Below are positions 53,003 to 63,944 of a stretch of 64,000 bases of DNA, piece by piece; positions within the stretch are counted from its first letter, which is position 1, and each line of letters begins with the position of its first letter. The notes under the pieces are model-generated. The model saw only the letters and a program-made list of their open reading frames with translations. It had not been told where the DNA came from and did not search any database. This DNA is from a bacterium. Lineage in GTDB: Bacteria > Electryoneota > Electryoneia > Electryoneales > Electryoneaceae. Location: assembly GCA_020444265.1 (NCBI GenBank), contig JAHLLH010000006.1:206090-270089 (forward strand). The letters are read 5' to 3'. Both the position numbers and the translations under genes were made by a program.

Positions 53003-54328
53003 TTACATCCGGCGACGGCCCTTCAGACGTCCGGACTTCATCAATCCATCGTAATGACGCATCAACAGGTGGCTGTCGATCTGCTGCAAGGTGTCAAGTG
53101 CAACACCCACCACAATCAGCAAACCGGTACCGCCATAGAACTGCGACAGGTTAAATCCTGTATTCGTCCACTTCGACATCAAGGTTGGGAAGATCGCGAT
53201 AAAGGCCAGGAATATCGAGCCCGGAAGCGTAATCTTCGTCAAAATGTTGTCGAGGAACTCAGCCGTCTTCTTGCCCGGCTTGACACCCGGGATCATCCCG
53301 CCGTGCTTCTTCAGGTTGTTCGACACGTCCTGCGGGTTAAACGCGATGGCCGTGTAGAAGTAAGTGAAGAAGATGATCAGCAGCGAGTAGATCGCCATGT
53401 AGATGTAACTGTCGTAACGGAACGCTGAATTCAGCCAATCCTGGAACGCTCCAGCTGGCAGGAATGTCGCCACCGTCTGCGGCAGGAACATAATGGTCTG
53501 CGCAAAGATGATCGGCATAACGCCCGCGGTGTTCACACGCAGCGGAATGTGGGTCGACTGACCGCCGTACATCTTGCGGCCAACCACGCGCTTCGTGTAG
53601 GTCACCGGGATTTTGCGCTGTCCCTGGGTCAGGGCCACCACCGCTGCGGTGGTCAGCACCAGAACCGCAACCAACAACAGTTCCATCAGGATCGTACGAA
53701 CGCCCTGCTGCAGAAGCTGGAACTCATCGAGGAACGCATAGGGGAAACGGTCGATGATACCAATAAAGATGATCAACGAAATACCGTTCCCGATGCCGCG
53801 CTCGTCAATTTGCTCACCCATCCACATGATTAGGATGGTACCCGATGTCAGGGTGATCATGGTCAGCAGGTAGAACCCGATACCCGGGTTCGGCACCACG
53901 ACCGAGGATCCAATCTGGACACCCTGCAGGAAAGCCGCGACACCCATCGACTGAAGGGCTGCGATTCCCACGGTGCCATAACGTGTCAACTGAGTGATCT
54001 TCTTCCGGCCCTCATCGCCCTGCTGCTGCAAACGGTGGAAGTAAGGCACCACCGAGGCGAGCAACTGGAGGATAATGCTGGCCGAAATGTAAGGCATAAT
54101 GCCCTGCGCAAAGATCGTGGCGCGGCTGAAGTTGCCGCCGGCGAACAGGTCATACAGCCCGAACAACGTGTTGGAACGCTGTTCGAAGAACTGCCCAAGC
54201 ACGCCCGCGTCAACACCCGGGATCGGGATGTGTCCACCTAGACGGTAGAGCACAAACACCGACAGGGTGAAGATGATCTTCTTCCGCAGTTCCGGGATCT
54301 TGAAGATGTTGCGAATCTTTTCGAGCAT
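53003..54328 (-). CDS. secY: Preprotein translocase subunit SecY
   Basis: 441 residues, ten membrane spans. ILFTLS-type first span (KKIIFTLSVFVLYRLGGHIP), SALNIMPYIS-like element (AQGIMPYISASIILQLLASV), GIGNGISLIIF, and a conserved C-terminal loop (MPIIFAQTIMFLP). Forms the Sec channel for inner-membrane and exported proteins, including T9SS cargo. Confidence 0.97.
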   Translation of the reverse strand: MLEKIRNIFKIPELRKKIIFTLSVFVLYRLGGHIPIPGVDAGVLGQFFEQRSNTLFGLYDLFAGGNFSRATIFAQGIMPYISASIILQLLASVVPYFHRLQQQGDEGRKKITQLTRYGTVGIAALQSMGVAAFLQGVQIGSSVVVPNPGIGFYLLTMITLTSGTILIMWMGEQIDERGIGNGISLIIFIGIIDRFPYAFLDEFQLLQQGVRTILMELLLVAVLVLTTAAVVALTQGQRKIPVTYTKRVVGRKMYGGQSTHIPLRVNTAGVMPIIFAQTIMFLPQTVATFLPAGAFQDWLNSAFRYDSYIYMAIYSLLIIFFTYFYTAIAFNPQDVSNNLKKHGGMIPGVKPGKKTAEFLDNILTKITLPGSIFLAFIAIFPTLMSKWTNTGFNLSQFYGGTGLLIVVGVALDTLQQIDSHLLMRHYDGLMKSGRLKGRRRM

Positions 54329-54363
54329 CTCGCGTCCTTATCGCCCGTTGGGGTGGCCTGCTA

Positions 54364-54873
54364 TTACTCGGCCTTCTGCCCGTCCCGTTCTTCGCGCTTC
54401 TTGTACTTGCCGCGCTTACCAGCCGGCTCCGGCACCGTCACACTACCGCCAGCCTTCTCCACCTTTTCCTTCGCAGTGGCGGAGGCAGCAGTCACCTGTA
54501 CGGTGTAAGCCTTCTCAACCTCACCGACGCCCAGCAGCTTGATCGGTTTGCCCGCATCACGGACCAGACCAGCCTGCGCAAGCACTTCCGGCGTCACATC
54601 CGTTACATCACCCAGACGGGCGAGATCGCGGAGGTTGACTTCCTGAACCTCTTCGGCCCAGATGTTTTTGAAGCCACGCTTCGGCATACGGCGCTGGATC
54701 GGCATCTGGCCACCTTCTGACCAGGCACGGCGCTTGTAGCCGCTACGAGACTGTGCACCCTTGTGACCACGGCCGGCAGTGCCGCCCTGGCCGCTTCCGG
54801 CGCCACGGCCCCGGCGTTTCTTCGTCTTTGTCGATCCCTTGGCGGGTGACAAGTTGCTCAGATCCTTCGGCAT
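54364..54873 (-). CDS. rplO: Ribosomal protein L15
   Basis: 169 residues, slightly long. LSNLSPAKGSTKTKKRRGRG, GSGQGGTAGRGHKGAQSRSG, RRMPKRGFKNIWAEEVQEVN. A basic and Glu-rich tail of about 20 residues follows the core. Confidence 0.96.
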   Translation of the reverse strand: MPKDLSNLSPAKGSTKTKKRRGRGAGSGQGGTAGRGHKGAQSRSGYKRRAWSEGGQMPIQRRMPKRGFKNIWAEEVQEVNLRDLARLGDVTDVTPEVLAQAGLVRDAGKPIKLLGVGEVEKAYTVQVTAASATAKEKVEKAGGSVTVPEPAGKRGKYKKREERDGQKAE

Positions 54874-54885
54874 CGTCGAATCCTT

Positions 54886-55092
54886 TTATGCCTCGACCGA
54901 TTCAACCTTGATCAGGTGCGGGACCTTATTGATCATGCCCCTGATCGTCGGAGAATCGTTGTGGACAACACTCTGATTGAGCTTGCGAAGCCCAAGCGCC
55001 TCGATGATTCGCACCTGCCGCTCTGTGCGGCGAATTGCGGATTTTACCCACGTGATGCGAACCTGGTTGACTTTCTTCTTTGCTGCGCTCAC
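54886..55092 (-). CDS. rpmD: Ribosomal protein L30
   Basis: 68 residues. [43 protein letters not shown] start overlapping the rpsE stop (GTGA), with GGAGGTG nine bases upstream. Confidence 0.95.
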   Translation of the reverse strand: MSAAKKKVNQVRITWVKSAIRRTERQVRIIEALGLRKLNQSVVHNDSPTIRGMINKVPHLIKVESVEA

Positions 55093-55619
55093 AGTCCCAA
55101 CACCTCCTTGACGCCCTTGCCGCGCTTGATGGCGATGTCCTGTAGGGACTCCATCCGCTCAAGACCGTCCAGAGTTGCTTTCGCAAGGTTGTGCGGGTTA
55201 CGGCTACCGAGGGACTTGGTGAGAACGTCACGCACGCCCATCGCTTCCAACACCGCACGCACCGCGCCACCAGCAATAACACCAGTACCAGGGGCGGCTG
55301 GCTTCAGCACGACACGTGCTGCGCCATAGCGGCCGATAATCGGATGCGGAAGGGTTGCGCCGACCAACGCGTAGTTCTTCATACCACGTTTGGCGATCTC
55401 GCCGCCCTTGGTGATAGCTTCGGTCACTTCACGCGCCTTACCAAGGCCAAACCCGACCTTGCCCTTACCATCGCCCACGATCACAATCGCGTTGAAGCTG
55501 AAGTTTCGGCCACCCTTGACCACCTTCGCGACACGATTGATGTGGACAACCTTTTCGATGAGCCCCAGGTCGGCAGCGCTGGGGGCGCGATCGTCGTTTC
55601 GATTCGATCTACGATTCAC
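55089..55619 (-). CDS. rpsE: Ribosomal protein S5
   Basis: 176 residues. [40 protein letters not shown], and the C-terminal [23 protein letters not shown] start overlaps the rplR stop by four bases, preceded by AAGGGGG. Confidence 0.97.
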   Translation of the reverse strand: MNRRSNRNDDRAPSAADLGLIEKVVHINRVAKVVKGGRNFSFNAIVIVGDGKGKVGFGLGKAREVTEAITKGGEIAKRGMKNYALVGATLPHPIIGRYGAARVVLKPAAPGTGVIAGGAVRAVLEAMGVRDVLTKSLGSRNPHNLAKATLDGLERMESLQDIAIKRGKGVKEVLGL

Positions 55620-56032
55620 AGTACAAGACCCCCTTTTCTGGCGCCTTCGGCCACCGCACGAACACGGCCATGATAGCGCAGGCCATTCCGGTCGAAGACC
55701 ACACTGCCGATCCCCTTGTCCTTCGCCATGGCCGCAATGGCCAGGCCGAGACGGTACGCATCGGCAACCTTACCAGTCAACGGAAGCTTTTTATCGCCAG
55801 CCTTGAAGGCTTCGGGCTCTTTCGGCAGATTGTAGTCATCCATCTTCAACACCTTGGTGCTGGTACCGAAGAGGGTCATCCCGCGATCATCGTCAACCAA
55901 CGACGCGCCCATGTACTTGAGGGAACGGTTGATGACGAGGCGCGGACGTTCTGCCGTGCCGTTGACATGCTTGCGAACGTGCTTCTTGCGGCGGACTCGC
56001 GCCGCTCTGTTCTTCTCGAGTTTCGTCGCCAT
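55616..56032 (-). CDS. rplR: Ribosomal protein L18
   Basis: 138 residues, about 20 more than usual. The extra lies in the middle ([20 protein letters not shown] and following). Flanking parts are normal: [14 protein letters not shown] N-terminus ([20 protein letters not shown]), and the end [20 protein letters not shown]. Binds 5S rRNA. Confidence 0.96.
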   Translation of the reverse strand: MATKLEKNRAARVRRKKHVRKHVNGTAERPRLVINRSLKYMGASLVDDDRGMTLFGTSTKVLKMDDYNLPKEPEAFKAGDKKLPLTGKVADAYRLGLAIAAMAKDKGIGSVVFDRNGLRYHGRVRAVAEGARKGGLVL

Positions 56033-56035
56033 GGC

Positions 56036-56620
56036 TTACTTCGCCGCCTTTCCAGCCTTGCGGCGGACTTGCTCGTTATTGTACCGAATTCCCTTGCCCT
56101 TGTAGGGCTCCGCCGGACGAATCTTCCGGATACGTGCCGCCACCTGTCCCACCAGCGCCTTGTTGATGCCGGAGACCTTGATGACCACGTTCTGGTTCTC
56201 AATCTGCTTCTTGATCCCCATCTCGCCCCACTGCGAGGGCTGGAAGGTCTCGAACTTCACTCCGGGGGGCGCACCCATCCAGATCGGGTGGGAATACCCA
56301 ACACGCATCATCAGGCCACTGCCCTTCAGCTCTGCGGTATACCCAACACCAGCAATGATCAAGATCTTCGAATAGCCCTGGCTGACACCCTCGACCATGT
56401 TGGCCACCAGGGTACGCGTCAAGCCATGGATGCCGCGATGCGTCGGGGTATCCCCGGTGCGCGTCACGACCACCATCCCGTCTTCCTGCGCAATCGCGAC
56501 TTCCGGACGGAATGTATCAGTAAGTTCGCCGAGGGGTCCTTTGACGGTCACGGTCAGGCCATCAATGGCCACCGTCACCTTCTCAGGGATCGTAATCGGC
56601 ATTTTCCCGATACGGGACAT
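56036..56620 (-). CDS. rplF: Ribosomal protein L6
   Basis: 194 residues. SRIGKMPITIPEKVTVAIDG, VEGVSQGYSKILIIAGVGYT, IRPAEPYKGKGIRY. The extra C-terminal RRKAGKAAK is typical of the family. Confidence 0.97.
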   Translation of the reverse strand: MSRIGKMPITIPEKVTVAIDGLTVTVKGPLGELTDTFRPEVAIAQEDGMVVVTRTGDTPTHRGIHGLTRTLVANMVEGVSQGYSKILIIAGVGYTAELKGSGLMMRVGYSHPIWMGAPPGVKFETFQPSQWGEMGIKKQIENQNVVIKVSGINKALVGQVAARIRKIRPAEPYKGKGIRYNNEQVRRKAGKAAK

Positions 56621-56679
56621 CTTATCTACCTCCCGTGGGGGTGGACCATCCGGCTAGCCCGCCGGATGCACCTCCCGGA

Positions 56680-57081
56680 TTACCAGATGAACAATAGAAC
56701 TTCGCCGCCAACCTTCTCTGCATTGGCACGAACACCCGTCATGACACCGCCAGGTGTGGACAACACAGCCACACCGAGACCACTGCGCACGCGCGGGATC
56801 TCACGGTATCCAACGTAGTTCCTCAAACCGGGACGGCTGACGCGCTTCAAGCCGGTAATAATCGACTTGCCACCGCGATCATACTTCAGGAAAACCCGGA
56901 GGATCCCCTGCTTGCCATCCTCAATGTTGATGAAGTCCCGGATGAACCCTTCGTCCACGAGCACTTTCGTGATCTCGCGCTTCAGCTTGGACGAGGGAAT
57001 GTCCACCTTCGTGTGACGCGCATGCAGCGCGTTCCTAATCCGGGTCAAATAATCCGCAATCGGATCTGTCGTCTGCGACAC
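56680..57081 (-). CDS. rpsH: Ribosomal protein S8
   Basis: 133 residues, GTG start. DPIADYLTRIRNALHARHTK, VDIPSSKLKREITKVL, and the C-terminal VRSGLGVAVLSTPGGVMTG. Binds central 16S rRNA and in E. coli controls the spc operon. Confidence 0.97.
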   Translation of the reverse strand: MSQTTDPIADYLTRIRNALHARHTKVDIPSSKLKREITKVLVDEGFIRDFINIEDGKQGILRVFLKYDRGGKSIITGLKRVSRPGLRNYVGYREIPRVRSGLGVAVLSTPGGVMTGVRANAEKVGGEVLLFIW

Positions 57082-57190
57082 GGCCCGTATCCTCTTCTGT
57101 TTTAGGACGCAACCACGCCGGTTGCCGGCCCGGTTTCCAGGGTGTCGGGGTCAATGCCCCACCACTGGACCTCGGCCGATCCTGTTATCG

Positions 57191-57376
57191 TTACCAGCTC
57201 GACTTCGAGACACCGGGGATCATGCCCTGAAGGGCCAATTCCCGGAAGCAGATACGGCATATGCCGTACTTACGAAGGTATGCGCGCGGACGGCCGCAGC
57301 GACTGCAACGGTTGTACTCGCGAACCTTGAATTTCTGCTCTCTCTTCGCCTTCGCTATCAGCGACTTCTTCGCCAT
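57191..57376 (-). CDS. rpsN: Ribosomal protein S14, zinc-binding type
   Basis: 61 residues, the short type Z form. [20 protein letters not shown] gives the two CxxC zinc pairs. The end GVSKSSW is standard. The 109 bases to rpsH hold nothing recognised. Confidence 0.97.
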   Translation of the reverse strand: MAKKSLIAKAKREQKFKVREYNRCSRCGRPRAYLRKYGICRICFRELALQGMIPGVSKSSW

Positions 57377-57396
57377 GATTTCTCCTTGAACGCCGG

Positions 57397-58065
57397 TCAG
57401 GCGGCCGTTTCAGCTGTCTGACGCTTGCGGAAGGGGCACCCCAACTCTTCCAACAGGGCTTTTGCCTCTTCATCATTCTTCGCCGACGTGACGAAGGTGA
57501 TATCCATCCCGTGGATCTTCACCACCTTGTCGTAGTCGATCTCGGGAAAGACAATCTGCTCCTTGATGCCGAGGGAATAGTTTCCACGGCCATCAAAACT
57601 GCGGTCCGGCAATCCACGAAAGTCGCGGATACGCGGGGCTGCCAGGCTGAAGAGCTTGTCGACAAACTCCCACATCTTGGCACGGCGCAACGTCACACGT
57701 GCGCCAACCTGCATGCCTTCACGCAGCTTGAAGTTCGAGATCGACTTGCGAGCACGGGTTACCACCGGCTTTTGACCGGTGATGATGGTCAGCTCATCCA
57801 GAACACTTTCGAGAAGCTTCTGGTCAGCATGCGCATCACCCATCCCCACATTGAGGATCACCTTCTCCAGGTGCGGAACTTCCATCGGGTTCTTGAACCC
57901 GAAACGCTTGTTCAGCGCGGGAACGGCATCGTTGACGTAGCGGGCGTACAGGCGCGGAGTGTAATCCGCCGGGGCTTCGATCAGCTCGACCTCGCCCTTG
58001 CCTTTGCCCTTCTTTTCCTGCTTGGCGTCCGCGCCGCCCTGCTGATTTTTATCCTTCTTCGCCAC
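57397..58065 (-). CDS. rplE: Ribosomal protein L5 with N-terminal extension
   Basis: 222 residues, GTG start. About 35 Lys/Gly/Gln-rich residues precede the normal start of the fold ([20 protein letters not shown]). Then [60 protein letters not shown]. The extension lacks similarity to known L5 tails and is probably disordered. Confidence 0.96.
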   Translation of the reverse strand: MAKKDKNQQGGADAKQEKKGKGKGEVELIEAPADYTPRLYARYVNDAVPALNKRFGFKNPMEVPHLEKVILNVGMGDAHADQKLLESVLDELTIITGQKPVVTRARKSISNFKLREGMQVGARVTLRRAKMWEFVDKLFSLAAPRIRDFRGLPDRSFDGRGNYSLGIKEQIVFPEIDYDKVVKIHGMDITFVTSAKNDEEAKALLEELGCPFRKRQTAETAA

Positions 58066-58074
58066 AACTCACCT

Positions 58075-58434
58075 CTACCCGAGTGTTTCGCCGGAGACTT
58101 TTGCCACGCGGACACGGCGCTGCTTTCCACCATCCGCATCCACTGTCTTGTGTCCGATCCGGGTCGGTTTTCCGGACTTCGGGTCGATCACCATCACATT
58201 CGAAATGTGGATCTTCCCTTCACGTTCGACGATGCCGCCCTGGGGGGCTTTCGGGCTAGGCTTGGTGTGCCGCTTGATGAAGCGGACGCCTTCCACGATG
58301 ATACGATCCTCATCGCGAAACACCTTCAGCACTTTGCCGCGCTTACCCTTGTCGTTACCCGACAATACCAGCACTTCATCGCCCTTCCGGACCTTCATCG
58401 AGTGCTTTTCGACTCTTTTCTTTCGCCGAATCAC
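58075..58434 (-). CDS. rplX: Ribosomal protein L24
   Basis: 119 residues. KOW motif [20 protein letters not shown], then [23 protein letters not shown] start overlaps the rplN stop (GTGA) with GGAGG five bases upstream, which decides it over ATG 58398. Confidence 0.95.
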   Translation of the reverse strand: MIRRKKRVEKHSMKVRKGDEVLVLSGNDKGKRGKVLKVFRDEDRIIVEGVRFIKRHTKPSPKAPQGGIVEREGKIHISNVMVIDPKSGKPTRIGHKTVDADGGKQRRVRVAKVSGETLG

Positions 58435-58799
58435 AGGACCTCCGGGGCCAGGCTTACAATCTTCATGTATTCGCGCTCACGCAGCTCACGGGCAACCGGC
58501 CCGAAGATACGTGTACCCTTCGGCTCGTAGCGCTCATCAAGGATGACCGCGGCGTTGTCGTCGAACCGGATATAGGTACCATCCTTACGGCGGACTGGCT
58601 TACGAGTGCGGACAACAACCGCCTTCTGCACCGAGCCTTTTTTCACGCCGCTGTTCGGAATCGCGGTCTTCACGCTGACGACAACCACATCGCCCAGCGA
58701 AGCATAACGTCGCGCGGTGCCTCCGAGAACACGGAAGCACTTGACCTTCTTTGCGCCGGTGTTATCCGCGACGTTCAGCAGGGTCTCTTCCTGAATCAT
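58431..58799 (-). CDS. rplN: Ribosomal protein L14
   Basis: 122 residues. [20 protein letters not shown], the family-typical opening; [20 protein letters not shown] and [20 protein letters not shown] close it. Confidence 0.97.
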   Translation of the reverse strand: MIQEETLLNVADNTGAKKVKCFRVLGGTARRYASLGDVVVVSVKTAIPNSGVKKGSVQKAVVVRTRKPVRRKDGTYIRFDDNAAVILDERYEPKGTRIFGPVARELREREYMKIVSLAPEVL

Positions 58800-58826
58800 C
58801 TTATCCTCATCCCGTCCAAAGTCCCT

Positions 58827-59081
58827 TTACAGGGCCTTCTTGACGATCTCCACCACGCGCCAGCGCTTGCTTCGCGATAGCGGCCTTGTCTCCATCAAAC
58901 GGACCTCGTCACCAACGCCGCACTCGTTCTTCTCATCGTGCGCATGATACTTCTTCGTCGTGGTGACGAACTTGCCATATACCGGGTGGCGAAGACGACG
59001 TGCCACTGTCACGGTAATGGTCTTGTCCATTTTATCCGAGACAACCGTCCCGGTTACACTTCTTCTGCGACCACGCTCCAC
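58827..59081 (-). CDS. rpsQ: Ribosomal protein S17
   Basis: 84 residues, GTG start with AGGAGG six bases upstream. [57 protein letters not shown]. Confidence 0.97.
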   Translation of the reverse strand: MERGRRRSVTGTVVSDKMDKTITVTVARRLRHPVYGKFVTTTKKYHAHDEKNECGVGDEVRLMETRPLSRSKRWRVVEIVKKAL

Positions 59082-59092
59082 CGATCGCCTCC

Positions 59093-59314
59093 TTACGCCT
59101 TCTCACCCTGCACGGCAGCCGTGCGGGTCGTTTCGCTGATCAGCGTCCTGATACGTGCCACATTACGGCGGGCGAGACGCACCTTGATCGGACTATCAAG
59201 CTGACCTGAACCATTCTGAAACTTCAGGTTCGCCAGCTCTTCCTCGGCATCTGTCAGACGAGCATTCAGCTCTTCCGCCGTCAGCCCGCGGAGTTCTTCG
59301 AGAATCTTCGCCAT
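59093..59314 (-). CDS. rpmC: Ribosomal protein L29
   Basis: 73 residues. [53 protein letters not shown]. Two-helix protein at the exit tunnel. Confidence 0.96.
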   Translation of the reverse strand: MAKILEELRGLTAEELNARLTDAEEELANLKFQNGSGQLDSPIKVRLARRNVARIRTLISETTRTAAVQGEKA

Positions 59315-59319
59315 CGTCC

Positions 59320-59733
59320 TTACACCTCCAACCGCGACACGATCTTCGCTTTGACCGGCAGCTTATGAATCGCGCGGGTCAACGCTTCTCGTGCGAGGCC
59401 TTCATCTACACCACCCAACTCGAACATGATCCGGCCGGGCCGAACGACAGCCACCCAAAATTCGGGCGAACCTTTACCCTTACCCATCCGGACTTCGGCC
59501 GGCTTCTTAGTGACCGGCTTGTCCGGGAAGATGCGGATCCACACCTTACCGCCACGTTTCACGTGACGAGTCATCGCGACACGGGCCGCCTCGATCTGAC
59601 GGGAGGTTATCCACCCAGGCTCGAGGGTCATAATGCCGAACTGGCCGAAGGCAACTCGGTTGCCGCGCTGCGCCAGCCCACGCATCCGTCCGCGATGGAC
59701 TTTCCGATGCTTGACTCTTTTCGGTGCCAGCAT
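59320..59733 (-). CDS. rplP: Ribosomal protein L16
   Basis: 137 residues. [72 protein letters not shown]. Confidence 0.97.
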   Translation of the reverse strand: MLAPKRVKHRKVHRGRMRGLAQRGNRVAFGQFGIMTLEPGWITSRQIEAARVAMTRHVKRGGKVWIRIFPDKPVTKKPAEVRMGKGKGSPEFWVAVVRPGRIMFELGGVDEGLAREALTRAIHKLPVKAKIVSRLEV

Positions 59734-59789
59734 GGTACTGTTCCTGTCTTCCAGCCTTTCCGATCAGGGCCGAGCCCTGAAGGGAACGC

Positions 59790-60449
59790 TTAGTTGTTGA
59801 CTGCGGCGCGGTTCATCTCGCCGCGACCGAAAATCTCACCCTTGCAGACCCACACCTTCACACCAATAGTGCCGTAGGTCGTCTTCGCCGTTTCCTGCGC
59901 ATAGTCGATGTCCGCACGAAGGGTGTGAAGCGGGATGCGGCCTTCTTTGTACATCTCGGTACGGCTCATTTCCGCACCTCCGAGACGACCGCTGCACATC
60001 ACCTTGATCCCTTCGGCGCCCATCCGCATCGCAGCCTGGATGGACTTCTTCATCGCGCGACGGAAGCTGACTCGCCCGCGAAGCTGGTGGGCGATTGATT
60101 CCGCGACAAGGGCCGCCTCGGTCTCGGGGCGTTTGATCTCGAAGATGTTCAGCTGCACATCCTTGCCAGTAACGTGCGCCAGCTCGGCCTTCAGCTTGTC
60201 AACTTCACTGCCCTTACGACCAATGACGATGCCCGGTCGTGCGGTGTGAATCGAGACTGTGACCATTTTCGGGGTCCGCTCAATCTCCACCCGCGCCACG
60301 CCTGCGTTCTGCAGACGCTTTTCCAGGTAGCGGCGAAGCATCAGATCTTCTTCGAGCTTTGCCGCAAAATTCTTCTCGTCAAACCAGTTGGAGCTCCAGG
60401 TCTTGTTGACCTTCAACCGGAACCCGACAGGATGAACCTTTTGACCCAT
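59790..60449 (-). CDS. rpsC: Ribosomal protein S3
   Basis: 219 residues. [22 protein letters not shown] domain with [16 protein letters not shown], and the C-terminal [35 protein letters not shown]. Confidence 0.97.
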   Translation of the reverse strand: MGQKVHPVGFRLKVNKTWSSNWFDEKNFAAKLEEDLMLRRYLEKRLQNAGVARVEIERTPKMVTVSIHTARPGIVIGRKGSEVDKLKAELAHVTGKDVQLNIFEIKRPETEAALVAESIAHQLRGRVSFRRAMKKSIQAAMRMGAEGIKVMCSGRLGGAEMSRTEMYKEGRIPLHTLRADIDYAQETAKTTYGTIGVKVWVCKGEIFGRGEMNRAAVNN

Positions 60450-60479
60450 CTTATCCTCGTCGAAACGGTGTCGGCGCGA

Positions 60480-60818
60480 TTACGCTTCTACGGTCAGCCG
60501 AATATGGCTGGTCCGCTTACGAATGCGGGTTGCGCGTCCCATGGCCCGCGGGCGCCAGCGGCGCAAGGTCGGGCCTTCGTCCACACGGATCTCGCGTATC
60601 ACGGCGTCGTTAATATCGATCTTGCTGGCTTCTTCCTGATTCATCAGGTTCGCCAGAGCGCTGCGAAGCAGCTTCTCGATATGCTGTGCCGCGTTCTTCG
60701 GGCTGTGCGTCAGCACACCCTGAGCCTGACCGGCCTTCATGCCGCGGATCATATCCGCAACCAGACGGGCCTTGCTCGGCGAAACGCGAACGAACCGGGC
60801 TGATGCTTTCGATTCCAT
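60480..60818 (-). CDS. rplV: Ribosomal protein L22
   Basis: 112 residues from ATG 60818, giving the family-typical start MESKASARFVRVSPSKARLV. An in-frame GTG at 60836 overlaps the rpsS stop by one base and cannot be excluded. NAVIREIRVDEGPTLRRWRP-type core and RKRTSHIRLTV end are present. Confidence 0.93.
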   Translation of the reverse strand: MESKASARFVRVSPSKARLVADMIRGMKAGQAQGVLTHSPKNAAQHIEKLLRSALANLMNQEEASKIDINDAVIREIRVDEGPTLRRWRPRAMGRATRIRKRTSHIRLTVEA

Positions 60819-60835
60819 CTTGCTGTCCGCCCTCA

Positions 60836-61126
60836 CTACTTAACCTTGCCGGCCTTTTCAGTCTTCTTGCCGGCGTGTCCGCGGAACGTCCGTGTCGGTG
60901 CAAATTCACCGAGCTTGTGACCGACCATATTTTCCGTGATGAACACCGGTATATGCTTCTTGCCGTTGTGCACCGCGATGGTCAGGCCGACAAAATCCGG
61001 ACTGATCGTGCTGCGACGCGACCAGGTCTTAACCACCTTTTTCGCGCCACTCGCCTTTTGGGCCACTTCCACCTTTTTAACAAGGTGGTCGTCAATAAAA
61101 GGACCCTTTTTGACGGACCGGGCCAT
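60836..61126 (-). CDS. rpsS: Ribosomal protein S19
   Basis: 96 residues. [60 protein letters not shown]. Confidence 0.97.
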   Translation of the reverse strand: MARSVKKGPFIDDHLVKKVEVAQKASGAKKVVKTWSRRSTISPDFVGLTIAVHNGKKHIPVFITENMVGHKLGEFAPTRTFRGHAGKKTEKAGKVK

Positions 61127-61146
61127 GTTCTACCCCTTGCCGTTAC

Positions 61147-61974
61147 TTACTTGGTCTTGCGACGCTTAATAATGTACTTGTCCGAATCCTTGGGCTTCCG
61201 CGTCTTATAGCCCTTGGTCGGCTTGCCCCACGGTGTGCAAGGATGACGTCCACCGGAGCTGCGGCCTTCGCCACCACCCATTGGGTGATCTACCGGGTTC
61301 ATCACAACACCGCGGACATTCGGCCTGCGACCCTGCCAGCGAGTTTTGCCAGCCTTGCCGCTCTGCACATTTTCGTGCTGATCGTTGCCAACGGTACCGA
61401 TGGTTGCCAGGCAGCGTTCCGGGACCTGACGCATTTCCCCGCTGGGAAGCTTCAGGGCGGCGTAGCCGCTGTCCCGTGCCATCAGGCGAACCGATGCACC
61501 CGCGCTGCGTGCGATCTGACCACCACGTCCGGGCTGCATCTCCACATTGTGCACTTCCGTACCCAACGGGATCACCGAAAGCGGCATCGCATTGCCCGTG
61601 CGGATGTCCACATCTTCCGCGCCGCTCTGGACGGTGTCGCCCACCTTCAACCCCTTCGGGGCGAGGATGTAACGTTTTTCACCATCCGCATAGATCAGCA
61701 GGGCGATGTGCGCACTGCGGTTCGGATCGTACTCAAGGGTCGCCACACGCGCCGGGATCCCAAACTTGTCTCGCTTGAAATCGACCTTACGGTACTTGCG
61801 CTTGTGACCACCACCACGCTGCCAAGCCGTGATGCGGCCGTTGTTGTTTCGGCCGCCGGATTTCGGCAGCGGTTCCAGTAGACTCTTCTCGGGCTCAACC
61901 TGGCTCAGTTCTGAGTAATCCAGGTTGGTCCTGAAGCGTTGTCCTGGTGTAACCGGGTTGTATTTCTTCAGCAT
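61147..61974 (-). CDS. rplB: Ribosomal protein L2
   Basis: 275 residues from ATG 61974 (GAGGGG upstream); the frame runs on to 62004 without support. [40 protein letters not shown], the peptidyl-transferase-proximal [20 protein letters not shown]. Confidence 0.97.
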   Translation of the reverse strand: MLKKYNPVTPGQRFRTNLDYSELSQVEPEKSLLEPLPKSGGRNNNGRITAWQRGGGHKRKYRKVDFKRDKFGIPARVATLEYDPNRSAHIALLIYADGEKRYILAPKGLKVGDTVQSGAEDVDIRTGNAMPLSVIPLGTEVHNVEMQPGRGGQIARSAGASVRLMARDSGYAALKLPSGEMRQVPERCLATIGTVGNDQHENVQSGKAGKTRWQGRRPNVRGVVMNPVDHPMGGGEGRSSGGRHPCTPWGKPTKGYKTRKPKDSDKYIIKRRKTK

Positions 61975-62043
61975 AATCCCCTCGCGGCGGTGTCGCGTTG
62001 ACATCGCCGTCCGTCGCCACGCTCGGCGACGAACCGGTCGCTG

Positions 62044-62343
62044 CTACACGTTCTCGAACAGTTCGAGCTTGTGACCTTCTTTAAGCGTCACCATCGCCTT
62101 CTTGGTTGCCGCGCGGCGACCAAGATACCGGCCCATCCGCTTCAGCTTGCCTCGAACCCTGATGGTACGTACATCATCCACTTTGACCTCGAAGATCGTC
62201 TCGACGGCCCTGCGGATCTCCACCTTGTTCGCGCTAAGCGGAACCTCGAAGGCGTAGGTGTTCTGCAATTCCGTCATGCGGACGACCTTTTCGGTCATCA
62301 GCGGCCGCTTAAGCAGCTTTCTCAGACGTGCGCTTTCGTCCAC
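62044..62343 (-). CDS. rplW: Ribosomal protein L23
   Basis: 99 residues. [63 protein letters not shown] start with GAGG upstream lies inside rplD, an overlap of 35 bases. Confidence 0.95.
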   Translation of the reverse strand: MDESARLRKLLKRPLMTEKVVRMTELQNTYAFEVPLSANKVEIRRAVETIFEVKVDDVRTIRVRGKLKRMGRYLGRRAATKKAMVTLKEGHKLELFENV

Positions 62344-62965
62344 CTAACACCTCAGAGATGGCTTCCAAGGCACCGACCTGGATCAGCACCACTGGATGGT
62401 TCAACAGATCATACGTGGACGCTTCAATACCCACCTGCACATCGCACGCTTCCAGGTTGCGTACGGACTTGACCAGGTTTGCATCGTACTCCTTGGTCAG
62501 GATCAGCACCTTCTGATTCGAAAGATCCAATCCCTGGAGTATCGTCTTCACGTCCTTCGTCTTCGGTGAATCAAGGCTGAAATCCTCGATCAACCGGATC
62601 GACTCTTCCCCGGCGCGGGTTGCCAACGCGCTAGCGCGGGCAAGGCGGTTCACCTTCAGCGGCAGTCGCATCGTATGAGGATGCGGCGTGGGGCCAAAGA
62701 TGGTTCCACCATGACGCCACAGGGGGCTGCGGATGGTACCCGCACGGGCAGCTCCGCGACCTTTCTGGTTCCAGGGCTTACGACCACCGCCTGCCACCAG
62801 AGCACGGTTCTTCGAAGCGTGCGTTCCCTGACGCATCCGGGTACGCTGGACCTTGACTGCCAACCACATTGCATGCTCATTCGGCTCGATGCCGAAAACG
62901 GCTGCGTCAAGTTCCACTTCGGAGCCCGTGGGCTTGCCTTCACGGCTGTAGACCGGCAACTTCAT
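62309..62965 (-). CDS. rplD: Ribosomal protein L4
   Basis: 218 residues. RQGTHASKNRALVAGGGRKP, WNQKGRGAARAGTIRSPLWR, GGTIFGPTPHPH. The final residues ([11 protein letters not shown]) are encoded in the stretch shared with rplW. Confidence 0.96.
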   Translation of the reverse strand: MKLPVYSREGKPTGSEVELDAAVFGIEPNEHAMWLAVKVQRTRMRQGTHASKNRALVAGGGRKPWNQKGRGAARAGTIRSPLWRHGGTIFGPTPHPHTMRLPLKVNRLARASALATRAGEESIRLIEDFSLDSPKTKDVKTILQGLDLSNQKVLILTKEYDANLVKSVRNLEACDVQVGIEASTYDLLNHPVVLIQVGALEAISEVLGGRKRTSEKAA

Positions 62966-62974
62966 GGTTTACCC

Positions 62975-63595
62975 TTAGGCTTTCAGCAATTCAACGACAC
63001 TGTTACGTGCGCCAGGAACGGCGCCACTCACCAGCACCAGGTTTTTCTCGGTGATGATCTCGATCACCTCGAGACCTTTCACGGTCACCTTCTCGGCTCC
63101 CATGTGGCCAGCCATACGCTTGCCTGGGAACACTCGGCCAGGCCAAGTGTGTGCACCGATTGAACCAGGGCCACGCTTGCTTTCGTGGGTACCGTGACTT
63201 GCCTTGTGACCACCGAAGCCATGTCGCTTCATCACACCAGCAAATCCACGGCCCTTCGAAATTCCACTAACCGTGACGTTGTCGCCCTCTTCGAACACAT
63301 CTTCCACACGAAGCTCGGTCCCGACTTCACGCGGCGTCATGCCACGGAACTCGCGCAGGACACGAGTCGGATCAACACCCGCTTTCGCGAAGTGACCCTG
63401 AAGCGGTTGTGTCGTCCGCTTCTCTTTCTTCGTGCCAAATCCGAGCTGAACGGCGTCGTATCCATCCGGCCCGTCAGTGCTTTTTACCTGCACTACCGGG
63501 TTCGGCTGCACTTCGATCACCGTCACCGGAATCTGGCGACCATCGCGATAGACGCTGGTCATGCCAATCTTCCGACCCATTATTCCTTCAGGCAT
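62975..63595 (-). CDS. rplC: Ribosomal protein L3
   Basis: 206 residues from ATG 63595 (GAGGG upstream). MGRKIGMTSVYRDGRQIPVT, GKGFAGV-type GISKGRGFAGVMKRHGFGGH, GPGSIGAHTWPGRVFPGKRM, ARNSVVELLKA. The frame extends upstream into rpsJ spacing without support. Confidence 0.97.
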   Translation of the reverse strand: MPEGIMGRKIGMTSVYRDGRQIPVTVIEVQPNPVVQVKSTDGPDGYDAVQLGFGTKKEKRTTQPLQGHFAKAGVDPTRVLREFRGMTPREVGTELRVEDVFEEGDNVTVSGISKGRGFAGVMKRHGFGGHKASHGTHESKRGPGSIGAHTWPGRVFPGKRMAGHMGAEKVTVKGLEVIEIITEKNLVLVSGAVPGARNSVVELLKA

Positions 63596-63608
63596 CGTGA
63601 CGTCCCTC

Positions 63609-63917
63609 TCAGGTCTTGATCTCAATGTCCACGCCAGCCGGCAGCTCGAGCTTCATCAAGGCATCGATCGTCTTCGACGTCGAATTCAGGATGTCGATCA
63701 GGCGTTTGTGGATGCGCGTCTCAAACTGCTCGCGCGATTTCTTGTCAACATGTGGCCCTCGCAGAACGGTCGTGATCGACCGTTTTGTCGGCAAGGGGAT
63801 CGGCCCCGAAATCACCGCGCCAGTGCTACGCGCTGTCTGGATGATCTTCTGAGTCGACTTATCCAACAGGTTGTGGTCATACGCCTTCAGGCGTATCCGG
63901 ATGTTTTGTCCGGCCAC
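63609..63917 (-). CDS. rpsJ: Ribosomal protein S10
   Basis: 102 residues, GTG start. [60 protein letters not shown]. First gene of the S10 block, 27 bases after tuf. Confidence 0.97.
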   Translation of the reverse strand: MAGQNIRIRLKAYDHNLLDKSTQKIIQTARSTGAVISGPIPLPTKRSITTVLRGPHVDKKSREQFETRIHKRLIDILNSTSKTIDALMKLELPAGVDIEIKT

Positions 63918-63944
63918 AATGACCTCCCGAACCTACCGGTTTGC

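Noticed and set aside
57511..58530. 339-codon plus-strand frame
   Set aside because: Runs antisense through rplE and rplX, which are certain.
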